64,000 bases of DNA from positions 318,506,513 through 318,570,512 of the forward strand of contig CM060964.1 in assembly GCA_030765045.1 (NCBI GenBank). The letters are read 5' to 3'. The translations under genes were made by a program, and so were the position numbers. Of the stretch, positions 1 to 10,034 are shown piece after piece (positions within the stretch are counted from its first letter, which is position 1; every line of letters begins with the position of its first letter). This DNA is from Tenodera sinensis (Eukaryota; Arthropoda; Insecta; Mantodea; Mantidae). The notes under the pieces were generated by a model. That model was given only the letters and a program-made list of their open reading frames with translations. It was not told the origin of the DNA and made no database searches.

Positions 1-746
1 CCAAATTTCTTTTTGTTTTTCTTACATTTTTCCATGAACTTTCATCCCTCTTTGTTTTTTGCCTCCTCTTTTTTTCTAAAGAATCACGTTTCTTAGAGCG
101 ACTTCTTTTCATTGCAGCAGTTGCCTCTGGATTGACAGTAAAATTTAGTATCAGAAAACCCAAACGCCCAGGACAGCTCAGAACTATTTTGTCATATGCT
201 GGTGCAACTGGTTCACTTTCAAAATAAATGTGTTTGCAACACTGCAATATGTCATTCTTGACACCATCTCGACTTATAACTTTCATTTTCCTTTTTCGTT
301 TATGTGTTGATGTTTCTTCATCACTGTTAGTATCAGCTAAAACAAGGAAGAAATGCTAATTATATTTAAAAATGATAACAATACAGAATATGTATACACT
401 CATAGTAATTATTGTTACTAAGTTTTGTAAATTTTGGAGGTTATTTTTGGTCCCAGCACCTTATAATTTATGTCCCCCAATGACAACAATATTGAATGGC
501 ACAATAAATTATATCAAAATAAGAATTACAGTATGACGGTTCACAAACAGAACAGTCAGGGCTGAAGTCCTCATCTCCTTGCTGGTGTTCAGTAAGCCTG
601 GGAACTAGCCAGGAGAATTAATGGTTCCTTTTAACTGTTATAGAAATTATCAATCGTTATTTACCAGTGAAATATATAATATAAGAATAGTAATGTTTCC
701 TACCTGATGATAAAGCTATCTGCACCATTCTCCTTGCTCTTTCCAT
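1..746 (-). CDS. Unrecognised two-exon gene, 5' part only
   Basis: Two exons join in frame on the minus strand. Exon 1 (746 down to 704) starts at an ATG, encodes MERARRMVQIALSS plus one extra base, and ends at a GT donor (703-702). Exon 2 begins at 336 after a pyrimidine-rich AG acceptor (338-337). It stays open to the window edge, giving about 126 residues in total. The segment after the splice is acidic (DTNSDEET), followed by a basic run (HKRKRKMK), a middle part with a Cys-Cys pair, and a strongly Lys/Arg-rich tail that looks like a nuclear localisation signal. I do not recognise the family; a transposon-derived insect protein is possible. The exact phase match across a 367-bp intron supports the model. 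The piggyBac copy at 894 lies about 150 bp upstream of the ATG. Confidence 0.6.
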
Positions 747-906
747 TGTGGTGAAATAACAGTAATTATTGAGATATTAATGAACACAAGTTTAGCAACA
801 TCATACCAGGTTCATTATCTTCACAATGTTGAAGTTGCACAATCACTGTGCAAAATTCAACTGCCATCACATATTTCCTCTTTAGTTTATTAGACCTAGA
901 GCAGGC

Positions 907-2491
907 ACCATGGTGTATTTTATACACCACATTTGCATTTTGCTCTCTAACGGATAAATGCCTTATCGTATCAGTACATTGTTGTCAGTATCTTTCATGT
1001 CATTGTTTAGCTTCCGTTTAGTTGTGTCAGAGCAATTGTAGCATCAACAACTCAAAGGCAACGACAAATTATTCTTGGAACTGCACCAGCTGTGTATTTT
1101 ATACACCGCGCGCCTGGTCATGTAAGTACTATTTCAATTGTCAACCTAATCTGTTGTACTTTGACACAAAGGGGCTGCATAACGAATTATGTGTTTTAGA
1201 GAGGGCCATTATTATAGTGCATTATTAGCCACCAATATTTCGTGTTTCTAATTTTAGGGCCAAAACATGTTTGGCAGAAGAAGAATCAGAACGGTACCTT
1301 TTAGAGGAGCTCGGTGAAGAAGAGACTGGGGATATTGATGATCTGTTTTCTGATGGAGAGGATCAAGTAATATTATTGAGTGATCATGATACTAACTCTG
1401 AAATTGAAAATGATGCAGAGCTGTATTCCTTTGATAGTAAAGCTGGTGTTTTCATTGGTAGGGACAAAAAAAAAAAATGGATGAAAACTGAGGTGCATAG
1501 AAAAACATCCCGTGTACCAGCAAAAAATATTATCAAGATCTTTCCAGGCCCTAAAATGGTAGCACAAGGGATTGTAGAGGAAATTGAATCATTCCATAAA
1601 ATAATCAATATTGATATGATAGATGAAATTGTGCGTTTTACAAATTTATTCATTCAAAGAAAGAGGCTAGAAGAAAGTTATTCTAGGGAAAGAGATGCTA
1701 AGCTGACAGACAGAAATGAAATTTGTTCAGTGTTAGGTATTTTGTATTCAATTGGCCTCAAAGGTGGAAACCACACAAATGCATTGGAACTTTGGCCAAA
1801 AGATGGAACAGGAATGATTATTTTGAGATCTTGCATGAGTTACAAGGGATTTCTATTCCTTCTTAGATGTATCAGATTTGACAATAAAGATACAAGGGAT
1901 ATAAGATGCAAAACAGATGGTTAGCAGCAATTAGGAGCTTTCTGGATACATTTGTAAAAAACTGCATGGGTAGTTACAGTCTTGGGGAATTTGTTACCAT
2001 TGACGAGAAACTAGAAGCATTCAGAGGATGTTGCAGCTTCATACAATATATTCCCAACAAACCAGCAAAATATGGCATCAAAATATTTGCCTTGTGTGAT
2101 GCTAAGTCATTCTACACTGCTTCGTTGGAAATGTATTGTGGCAAAAAAGCCTGAAGGACCATTTAGTGTTTCTAATAAGCCATTTGATATTGTGTGTAGA
2201 CTAACGGAGCCAATAAAGGAAACAAATAGAAATTTGACAGTAGATAATTGGTATAGTACCTATCCACTGGCTCTCCATCTGCTGCAAAATAAAATCACTT
2301 GTATAGGAACCATGAAAAAGAATAAAAGTATGTGTGTATTAACATGTATGAAACTGATGTTAGGCATTAGATAACATATTACTTACAATCAGTTTAATTA
2401 TGTAATGTTAATTAGCGCAATAAACAGTAAATGAATAGCAACAAATGGAATGTAGTGTACTGTGTACAAAATACACCATGCACCTGGTCCT
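907..2491. repeat. piggyBac subterminal repeats, with an extra internal copy
   Basis: A motif around TGGTGTATTTTATACACC lies just inside the left TIR (911-930) and, inverted, inside the right TIR (near 2461-2480). A third copy sits internally at about 1092-1122, followed by GCGCGCCTGGTC as at the right end. Such subterminal repeats are typical transposase binding sites; that role is inferred here. Confidence 0.5.
1271..2374 (+). pseudogene. Broken piggyBac transposase
   Basis: The DDE transposase would cut and paste piggyBac DNA at TTAA. Three frames carry it in order. 1271-1924 holds the acidic N-terminus and the start of the DDE_Tnp_1_7 domain, ending at a stop. 1906-2154 holds the first catalytic region (TIDEKLEAFRG, then KPAKYGIKIFALCD). 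2072-2374 holds the later Asp region (NLTVDNWYSTYPLALHL, then CIGTMKKNK). A segment between frames 1 and 2 is missing, and the C-terminal Cys-rich domain is absent. The first frame has no ATG in the right place; the nearby ATG at 1267 is in another frame. It cannot encode an active enzyme. Confidence 0.8.
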
Positions 2492-2589
2492 GTATCATAA
2501 CTGAGCGCGCCTGCTCTAGGGTTAAAATTAGACTGCAAATCTCCTTGGAAAACAAACATAACTTCAGTTAAATTAGGAAGAAGGCAACA

Positions 2590-3035
2590 ATGTTAATCTG
2601 GAAAAGTATAATCATATTTTTATCTAGAATCCCTGTTAAATACCCCCGTTTGACATGTCAGCACAAGGACAACTGGTTGAGATTTGTTCAGAATCAGGTC
2701 AACTGGCAGCTCCGTCAATGGAAGGTGATTCTCTTCACAAATGAGTCATGCTTTAAATTGATGGGTTGTGACGGTCGTACACATGTATAGAGGTGTCATA
2801 GTGAACGTCTTGCTCCAGCTACTGTTGTTGAACATAACAGATTTGGAGGTGGTTCAGTTACGTTTAGGCTGGCGTTACTTTTGAGTTTTGGACAGAGCTT
2901 GTCATTCCATAGCACATGAATGGAGATGTTTAAATTAATAACATTATCGTTCAATATGCAATACCACCCTGCTTATGCAATGGATTGTAACTTTCTTCTA
3001 TAATTGTGCTAAACCCCATACAGCATGGGGTACAA
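2590..3035 (+). pseudogene. Tc1-like transposase relic
   Basis: The open part reads like the DDE core of a Tc1 transposase: HKDNWLRFVQNQVNWQLRQW, then VILFTNESCFKLMGCDGRTHV. The usual TDES is TNES, so the first catalytic Asp is lost. After a stop the similarity continues in broken frames: SERLAPATVVEH and a GGSVT region, then AKPHTA near 3010-3030, equivalent to the conserved DNARPHTA block. No inverted repeats were found. It is an old inactive fragment. Confidence 0.65.
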
Positions 3036-3387
3036 GGATGTCTTACAAGTATGCCAATTTGGGGTAATAAACTGGCCTGCATAGAGTCCTAGCCAGAATA
3101 CTGCACTTTCACCCTTTTTTGTGTTGTTTTGTTTTTTTGGCATCAAAACAAGATGCCCGAATACCTGCTTCTTGAGAAGCTTGTGTTGTTTGGTTAGGGC
3201 GGTCCTACTAGTATGTTGGTACTGCCTGATGGTTATGGCACGGTGCAGTGACTTTGCCCTGCTGCAGTTGCGCTATGTGTCTCTAGCATATGTTTTCAGT
3301 TTCTTTCCAGATATAGCTTGGTCCATAAACTGTTTTAATAAAACTAGAAACATGAATGCAATATTGTTTGTAATATTGTGGCTTCAC

Positions 3388-3751
3388 GCTTGATCATAAA
3401 AAATTTTTGTCATTCATATCTACAAGAAATAGAAACAAATGCCAAAGATAAAAAATGGATTACACTACTTTCCAATCCAGATATAATCCCCCAGAGACCA
3501 AGGAAAACAGCTGTTGCAGCCTTCCGACTATTGACAAATCATGACTGCTTGGCAAGTCATCTCTACAGAATAGGTATCTCAGCCTCACCAATATGTGTCC
3601 TGTGTAACGATCCAGCAGAAATGAACGAAGACCACTTGAAGACCTGTGAAGCATTAAGATCAGAAGAAACTACAGTTCAAAAGTATTGGAAAGCGCGAAT
3701 GCTAATGGCTTCATTGCCAGATGCAAGGCACTAGAAAACAACAACAACAAC
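3388..3751 (+). mobile_element. 5'-truncated I-like LINE copy with TSD
   Basis: This insert carries the last ~115 codons of an I-like LINE polyprotein (to the stop after PDARH at 3734), then a (CAA)n tail. It is flanked by a perfect 15-bp duplication, ATATTGTGGCTTCAC, at 3373-3387 and 3752-3766. It is nearly identical to the 3' part of the LINE at 7518-10026, so both come from one family. Here the codon for Arg (CGA) is intact where the longer copy has a stop. Five-prime truncation with a TSD is the hallmark of target-primed reverse transcription. Confidence 0.9.
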
Positions 3752-3766
3752 ATATTGTGGCTTCAC

Positions 3767-3967
3767 TCCAACTTATCTCTTAAAAGTATAAACTAATAAA
3801 AATAAGTTCATGAAATAAACACATTTTGAATTTCACTGGCTTTAGTAAATATTATAATTTTTTTTTCCATTCTATTTAAAACCACACTTCTTTATAATTG
3901 AGTAAAATTATAATAATAGGTACTTTTTACTTGGTAATTAAATAACAATGCATACCTGCTATAAATG
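3767..3967. other. AT-rich sequence, nothing recognised
   Basis: No open frame with family similarity and no terminal repeats seen. Confidence 0.4.
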
Positions 3968-4570
3968 CTAATAGCATTTAAAAACTGGAGAATATTGGAC
4001 TATAGTAGACTTTAAGTGGTAGTTTAATCTTCTAAAGCTTTCAAATTCTGTTCTCTTTGCATGGTTAACATAAAAAATGAATAATGATGTTCCATTTGAC
4101 AGAAGTATAAGTTCTTCAAAACTCAGACAAATAACAAGGAATATCTCCAAAATGGTTCAACTATAAAAAATTTATTTGGAAATTGTGTATTTTAGCAAGA
4201 TCTAAATTTTTTGTATAGTAAGATTTGGTCTATCTCTTACGGTTTACCAGTTGTGCAAAAGTCATCCAAAGTAAATAGGAATGCATGGGCTATAGTCAGA
4301 AAATTTGAGATATACATTTCATTTGCAATGAAAATATCTCAAACATTTGGCATTTTAATCAAAATTGTTTGAGCCATTTTCAAGAAACTAAAAATTTTCC
4401 ATGTTTAGGGTGAAGGACTTTTCTTAAAAATCTTCACGTCGCACCCTTGAAAGACATTAAACTTAAATACCAACTTCAGTTCTTAATTGACTTCGTTTTT
4501 GAGTTATGCTGTCCACAGACTGACAAAGGGGTGCGCGCACACACACACACAGACATTTTTCTAAATTATT
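3968..4570 (+). repeat. H-repeat copy 1
   Basis: This is a copy of the unclassified repeat also seen at 18386, 20440, 22226, 48046 and 48486. Shared blocks in order are: a segment near GTTCTCTTTGC, then AACAAGGAATATCTCC, then TTTTGTATAGTAAGATT, then GAAAGACATTAAACTTAAAT, then GAGTTATGCTGTCCACAGAC, then a CA/GACA microsatellite (4530-4555). The right-hand terminal hairpin seen in other copies is missing. No coding capacity. Confidence 0.7.
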
Positions 4571-4629
4571 AATATAACTATTTACTTTGTAACAGTTTCT
4601 AAAGATCTAATTCTGATTTTACAATTGAT

Positions 4630-4905
4630 CAAAATTTATTGACAAAACCCATGAAGGACCAAGTATTTCTTGATAATACTGTGGTTTATTGGCCAGTTTC
4701 TTCCACATCTCATTCTCAATGTAAGCCCTATGTAGTTGGCTGAGCTTTGGTCATATCCATAGAAGGTGATCTATTGTTGGTCCCCACCATTACACAGGCA
4801 TTATGGTTTATCTATAATTTTAAATCTGTGGTAATGGCGTCTAGCTTTTCGTGTCCAGTTACAATTGCAGTGAAGCTTGCTGTTTAAGTGATGTTTATCT
4901 TAAGT
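4630..4905 (-). pseudogene. C-terminal LINE polyprotein relic
   Basis: Minus-strand translation gives an HYHRFKIID stretch, a CLCNGGDQ block, then, after a frameshift, KLSQLHRAYIENEMWKKLANKP and a short end. This matches the Cys/His region at the C-terminus of R1/I-type LINE polyproteins, which often reads C-x-C-x-G-x-x-Q-T-x-x-H. Two stops and one shift are present. It differs from the LINE at 7518. Confidence 0.5.
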
Positions 4906-5623
4906 CTCTTGGACTAATTGAAAGAACTTCTTGGTAATTGTTCCTTAGTTGAATTCACCATTCCTGTTGCCGTTGAAAATCAGTGAAGAAAATTAGACAA
5001 ATGAGACAAGTACTAATATAATTATAGATTTAGAAATATCTTCTATTTAGAATTATTTTGCAATATTTGTGGTGATGAGTTAAGTGGAATGTTAAGTGTT
5101 TTTAATTTTAGATTGGAATTTTCTCAAAACTACATATTTTGCAGTAAATACCCCATTATCTCAGGAACTATAAATGACCCATGAAATTGTGCAATCGTTT
5201 ACAACAGTATAGGGGTTAAAACAGACACACATTGTGTTGTAAGTCCATTGATGTTATATTTTTTTTCTATAAAAAGTAATTTAATCAAGGTTATTTTAAA
5301 AAAATCATAATTTTTACAATTTGTGTTTTTGCAATGAAAGTGGGTCAATTTATTTATACTGTCTATATGCTTTAAAAATTTCAAGTTGATATAAGTAGTT
5401 TCTGAGATAATGAGTCATGTGTAAAGGTAATTTTACATTGGCAATGCAGGGCGGTTAATCTCCCCTTAAGGCAAATTTCCCTACTTCCACCTGGGAGTTG
5501 AACCCTGACCTCTAGATTTGAAGTCAGACATACCTTTCGTCAGACTACAGTTTGTTCATTTTGGGTTTAGCATTTCTTTTGATTTTTATTGGATTTGAGA
5601 ATTAATAGAATAATTATTTTCAG
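4906..5623. other. Non-coding stretch with an inverted repeat and a possible SINE relic
   Basis: Sequence near 5152-5170 (CATTATCTCAGGAACTA) recurs inverted near 5396-5412 (AGTTTCTGAGATAATG), suggesting a small fold-back element. At 5455-5565 the minus strand shows GGTCAGGGTTCAACTCCCAG, a B-box-like tRNA motif, so this may be a worn SINE. The last bases are the acceptor of the eS12 exon (TTTTCAG ending at 5623). Confidence 0.35.
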
Positions 5624-5828
5624 GCGACAAGCCCTCTTGTGTGTTTTGGCTGAGAACTGCGATGAGCCTATGTACAAGAAGCTAGTGCAAGCTTTATGGA
5701 ATGAACACCAGATACCACTGATCAAGGTGGATAACAACAAGAAGTTGGGTGAATGGGCAGGTCTGTGTAAAACCGACAGCACAGGGAAGGCAAGAAAAGT
5801 AGTGGGCTGCTCCTGTGTTGTGGTGAAG
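5624..5828 (+). CDS. RpS12: Ribosomal protein eS12, internal exon
   Basis: eS12 is a small protein of the cytosolic 40S ribosomal subunit. This exon encodes 68 residues, starting RQALLCVLAENCDEPMYKKL and ending GCSCVVVK, clearly eS12. It begins after a TTTTCAG acceptor; its first base completes a codon from the previous exon, and it ends at AAG before a GTGAGT donor. Earlier exons were not found within the window. Two positions differ from what I expect in this conserved protein: Trp in QALWNEH (usually Cys) and Thr in LCKTD (usually Ile). Introns rule out a processed pseudogene, but a decaying duplicate remains possible. Confidence 0.9.
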
Positions 5829-6270
5829 GTGAGTTGTAGCATCATGACTAATTGGGAATTAAGGGTTTCAAAGAAGAGTAACAATATCGAAGTCGAGTCA
5901 TATAAAACTGGTCTTTTGGTGAAGTAGATCCTTATTTTCCATAGATAAGGCCAACCAATGATAATTGATTGTTCTAACTACACAACTATATGTAGGCAAA
6001 CTGTCAAAGGTAGAATCAGAACTGAAAATTTCAGTCCCATAGTCAGGATTTGAACAACATATTTTCCACAACGTGTAGCTGCTCAATTTGAGATCCCCTT
6101 GTGTTCTAACAGAAAAATGCAAACGAGCAGCTATATGTAGATTGGGAGCTCCATGGTTTAAATCCTGGCTTAATCAAGTTATTCAGTTGTGATTCTACCG
6201 TTCATAGGCTCTTACTGTGTCAAAATTGTCACAGTAAACCATACAAAAATGACAGGTATAAAATTGAAGT
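5829..6270. other. Intron sequence, nothing recognised
   Basis: No family similarity seen. A short block near 6070-6170 has a worn tRNA-like look but no convincing A and B boxes. Confidence 0.3.
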
Positions 6271-6381
6271 AATGGTATGTTTAAATATTTGAAATAGAAG
6301 CAATGTTGACAGTGAAGTTTCATTCATGTTGAAATAAGAAAAGTCACACTAATTTTTACAATTACTTCACTCACTTGTTTA

Positions 6382-7311
6382 TTAAAAACTGGAACGTTTT
6401 CGAGAGATGTCTCTCTCATCTTCTGCAGATGGTGACTGAGGTTTGAAGTTGGATCCTACATCTACTAGGGTTGCATCTTGCTGCCGTCTATTGGTAGAGA
6501 GACAAAGCTCCATCAGATGGTTTGTTGGCGGGATGTCAAAATTTATAATGTCGTCTGCGTTTTTGGTGATGTATATTTTTTCCCAGATGGAGAGTTCTAG
6601 TGGTGAAGAAACTGGTTTTAACAAATTTATGGCTTGACCGATATTGTGGTTTTCTGACCAAAAATGGTGTGATACAGCAGATTTGTCTGTTTGTTTAAAT
6701 TTAATGTTTCTCTGATGTTCCTTTAATCTAGTGATTAATTTTCTCTTAGTTTTGCCTATGTAGAATTTATTACAATCTTCACAATTAATTTGGTAAATTC
6801 CTGATTTTTGTGTGTCTGGGATTGTATTCCTGAGAGGTTTGTTTAGTAAATTGTTTAGGCTGTATCTGTTTTGGGGAGCTAATCTGATGTCCACCTTATT
6901 GAAAATTTTATCAAATTTTTTAAAAGCCCATGGATGAAAAGTGAACCTTTTGTATTTCCATTTTGTGTCTTTGATTGTCTGCAGGGTAGTTGTTTGGGCT
7001 ATTTCTTTCAGTTTAGTGCCATGTTTTAGCATTTTATTTATCATTGCCGGATTGAAACCATTGGATGCTGCTATGTCCAGTATGTGTTGGTGTTCTTTTG
7101 AAAATTCCTCTCTGCTTAGAGGGACATGGAGTAATCTATGGATCATACTTTTGAAAACTGCCAACTGGTGTGCAATTGGATTGCACACATTCTTCTTTAT
7201 GTAATTGTCCACATGAGAAGGTTTTCGGTGGATTCCAAATGTGAATTGATCCTGGTCTCTGATAATTTTGAGGTCTAAAAAGGGTAATATGTTATTTTCT
7301 TCGGTTTCCAT
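6382..7311 (-). CDS. Penelope-like polyprotein, C-terminal part with GIY-YIG endonuclease
   Basis: Penelope-like retroelements encode a reverse transcriptase followed by a GIY-YIG endonuclease. These 309 residues begin inside the end of the RT domain (NNILPFLDLKI, then GIHRKPSHVDNYI), so most of the RT is missing. The endonuclease shows GIY at residues 171-173, a CEDC pair at 177-180, YIG at 184-186 and RLKEH at 195-199. The frame ends with KRSSF. The chosen Met is simply the first ATG; coding continues upstream (LQDVHIKFT) to the junction near 7341, so this is not the native start. The second copy has Leu where this one has Trp in SHHFWSENH. It is intact but lacks the RT core. Confidence 0.85.
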   Translation of the reverse strand: METEENNILPFLDLKIIRDQDQFTFGIHRKPSHVDNYIKKNVCNPIAHQLAVFKSMIHRLLHVPLSREEFSKEHQHILDIAASNGFNPAMINKMLKHGTKLKEIAQTTTLQTIKDTKWKYKRFTFHPWAFKKFDKIFNKVDIRLAPQNRYSLNNLLNKPLRNTIPDTQKSGIYQINCEDCNKFYIGKTKRKLITRLKEHQRNIKFKQTDKSAVSHHFWSENHNIGQAINLLKPVSSPLELSIWEKIYITKNADDIINFDIPPTNHLMELCLSTNRRQQDATLVDVGSNFKPQSPSAEDERDISRKRSSF

Positions 7312-7317
7312 AGTGAA

Positions 7318-7350
7318 TTTTATATGAACATCCTGTAGGATATAAAATTC
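7318..7350. repeat. Palindromic junction of the two Penelope copies
   Basis: TATAAAATTCACTATGGA on the plus strand is mirrored by its complement to the left, separated by 16 bases containing TCCTGTAGGA. The minus copy continues in frame through this spacer (LQDVHIKFT), while the plus copy starts at TATAAAATTC. The spacer therefore belongs to the minus copy, and the plus copy is truncated here. Confidence 0.75.
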
Positions 7351-7517
7351 ACTATGGAAACCGAAGAAAATAACATATTACCCTTTTTAGACCTCAAAAT
7401 TATCAGAGACCAGGATCAATTCACATTTGGAATCCACCGAAAACCTTCTCATGTGGACAATTACATAAAGAAGAATGTGTGCAATCCAATTGCACACCAG
7501 TTGGCAGTTTTCAAAAG
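7342..7517 (+). pseudogene. Penelope-like ORF, first segment of the plus copy
   Basis: It encodes METEENNILPFLDLKI through HQLAVFKS, identical to the start of the minus copy, and is then cut by the LINE insertion at 7518. The coding continues at 10035 (MIHRLLHVPLS). Confidence 0.85.
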
Positions 7518-10026
7518 TTGTTGTTGTTGTTGTTTTCTAGTGCCTTGCATCTGGCAATGAAGCCATTAGCATTCGCGCTTTCCAATACTTTTGAACTGTA
7601 GTTTCATCTGATCTTAATGCTTCACAGGTCTTCAAGTGGTCTTCGTTCATTTCTGCTGGATCGTTACACAGGACACATATTGGTGAGGCTGAGATACCTA
7701 TTCTGTAGAGATGACTTGCCAAGCAGTCATGATTTGTCAATAGTCAGAAGGCTGCAACAGCTGTTTTCCTTGGTCTCTGGGGGATTATATCTGGATTGGA
7801 AAGTAGTGTAATCCATTTTTTATCTTTGGCATTTGTTTCTATTTCTTGTAGATATGAATGATAAAAATTTTTTATGATCAAGCGTTTTATTGAGGAATAT
7901 GAGAAATTGAATTTAGACTTTTGTTTTATTGTTGTGCCTTTCTTTGCAAGTGAGTCTGCAGCTTCGTTCCCCATGACTCCACAGTGTGCTGGAATCCATT
8001 GGAGATGAACAGTCTTATTAACTTTTTGGAGTTGTGTTAACATTTTGTAGCATTCTCTAATTTTTGTTGACTTCTTTGTAGTATTTGAACATATTCCCTG
8101 AATTGCAGCTTTAGAATCTGAAAGAATTACTGCCTTGTTAAATTTATTTAAGGGAAGATTTAATAATTGTCGGAGAGCAATGTATATAGCCTCTATTTCT
8201 CCATCATAATTTGTTGTGTCTCTGCCAACAGAATGATAAAAGGAAAAATGTGAACACGTAACTCCAGCTCCAGTAAGGTTTTCCTTCGAGGATCCATCAG
8301 TATATATGTGCAGCCATTCTTCTGTGGGATACCTAGTATTGATTGTTTCCAGAGCTAGAAGTTTTTGTATTTCTTTTGGTGTGTCTGATTTACTTATTTC
8401 CTCTATTAATTCCAAATTGAAGGTAGGTTGCAATAATTCCAATGGATTTTCTCTTATAAGTAGATTTTCTCTGGTGTTAGGAATGTTCAATTTAGATTTA
8501 ATCTGTGTTACCTTTTCTAAGAAAGTACTATGAGTTTTAAGGATTGAATGGGGGAGGTTCTCTTCTTTCCATTTAGAGTTTGGCAGTCGTAACATTTTCT
8601 CGTGTTGGAGCAATGCTTGTTCTTCTATTTTTGTTGTTATTGATGGGATCCGTGTTAAGGCAAGCATGGCATCAATAGGTGTGGATTTAACTGCTCCAGT
8701 GATTAGGCGAAGAGCCTGATTTTGTATTTGTTCAAGTTTATTGATGTTAGCATTTGCTGCTGTTATTAAAGCTTCAGAACAGTACAAGAGGTTTGGTTTA
8801 ATATACATTTTGTATGTTGTGTTAAGGACTCTCCTCGAGCAGCCCCATTTAGCACCAGCTAACCTTTTCAGGATTTGCAATTTCTTTTCAACCTTTTCTG
8901 AGATGTTTGTTATATGTTTTTTCCAACTTAGCTTTCTGTCGAAAGTGATGCCTAAGTATTTGGCATCATCAACTGCTTTGAGTGGTTTACCATTATAATT
9001 TATGCTAACATTAACTGGTTTGTATTTTAGTGTAAATAATTCATAATTTGTTTTTTCCACATTGATAGTCATGAGGTTTTTGGAGCTCCATTCATGTACT
9101 TTGTTTAGGGCTGTTTCTATACTGTGTTTAATTAATTCAGGTTTTTTTGAAGAGCCTGAAGTCCAAATGACTACATCGTCAGCAAATAAAGCAATTTTGG
9201 TTTCTAAAGTTTTTATTATTGATGGAAGGTCATTTATATATATGTTAAGGAGTGTTGTGCTCAGAACTGCACCTTGTGGAAGTCCTCGGTGTGTTTGTTT
9301 ATATTTGGAAATGTATGTATTATATTTTGTGGCACAAAATCTTTGTGAAATAAACTGAGTTATCCACTTAAGCATGTTACTTTTCACACCTATTGATTGC
9401 AACTTCTCAACTAATTTATTTCTCCAGACTGAGTCATATGCTGATTTAAAATCAATGAATACTGCCAAGGTATCCTCCTTTCTATTGAAAGCTTCCTTGA
9501 TGTCTTGGCTTAGTAGGAGTACATTTTCACTTGTACTATGATTCTGTCTGAAGCCGGTCTGTGAACTATTAATTAAGTTGTAATATTCTAGAAACCAGTT
9601 AAGCCTAGATGCCACCATTCTTTCCATCACTTTTGCAATAACACTGGTCAAAGATATTGGTCTGAAACTATTAATATTGTTTGAGGGTTTGTTTTTCTTT
9701 AAAATCGGGATGATAATGGCTTTTTTCCAGTCGGAAGGTACAGTCATTCTCCAACACGTGTTATACAGTTTAAGTAGGATTTCTTTTCCTTTCCTGCCAA
9801 GGTGTTTAATAAACTCTGGGTGGATCTTGTCAGGTCCAGGAAATTTTTTGTTCTGTAATTGTTCTATTGCTAAATCCAGTTCTGTTTCATTAAAATCCTG
9901 AATAAAAATATCATTTCGTATACCTTTTGGCTTACTAGTTTCTCTGATAGTTTTTTGGATAGTCTTATCTTGTTTTTTATACGCTTGGGGTATTCTTTGT
10001 GACTGAGCATAAAACTTGTTAAGGGA
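7518..10026 (-). mobile_element. I-like LINE, 5'-truncated, inserted in the Penelope copy
   Basis: A 2.5-kb insertion on the minus strand with a (CAA)n tail at its 3' end (seen as TTG repeats at 7518-7532) and an 8-bp TSD, TTCAAAAG, at 7510-7517 and 10027-10034. Removing it restores the Penelope frame. ORF1 and the endonuclease are lost; RT and RNase H remain. Confidence 0.9.
7537..10026 (-). pseudogene. LINE polyprotein: reverse transcriptase plus RNase H
   Basis: The frame is open for about 766 codons from the insertion boundary. RT motifs include FPGPDKI (68-74), FIDFKSAYDSVW (196-207), GLPQGAVLS (254-262) and the catalytic FADD (287-290). The RNase H domain shows TDGS (582-585), Glu 616, DSKAA (643-647) and HCGVMGNEAAD (687-697), with all catalytic acidic residues present. 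RNase H plus a CAA tail points to the I superfamily. A stop at 7744-7746 interrupts AVAAF; the sister copy at 3388 has CGA where this has TGA. After it the same frame continues to PDARH. The first ATG (10044) lies in flanking Penelope DNA. Confidence 0.9.
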
Positions 10027-10034
10027 TTCAAAAG

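Larger units (their letters stand above)
894..2521 (+). mobile_element. piggyBac-type DNA transposon, defective
   Basis: The ends are 13-bp inverted repeats: ACCTAGAGCAGGC at 894-906 and GCCTGCTCTAGGG at 2509-2521, which differ at one position. They are flanked by TTAG (890-893) and TTAA (2522-2525), the piggyBac target with one mutation. The body carries a broken transposase in the same orientation. At 1.63 kb it is shorter than usual autonomous elements (about 2.3-2.5 kb), consistent with internal loss. Family assignment rests on TTAA, the TIRs and the transposase similarity. Confidence 0.85.

Noticed and set aside
1022..1228. 68-residue frame at the start of piggyBac
   Set aside because: It overlaps the subterminal repeat and has no transposase similarity.
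3121..3393. 90-codon frame before the LINE fragment
   Set aside because: No family features; hydrophobic and low complexity, and its end runs into the TSD and insertion.
5624..5828. eS12 as a processed pseudogene
   Set aside because: Consensus splice sites on both sides and a separate last exon in phase show an intron-containing gene.
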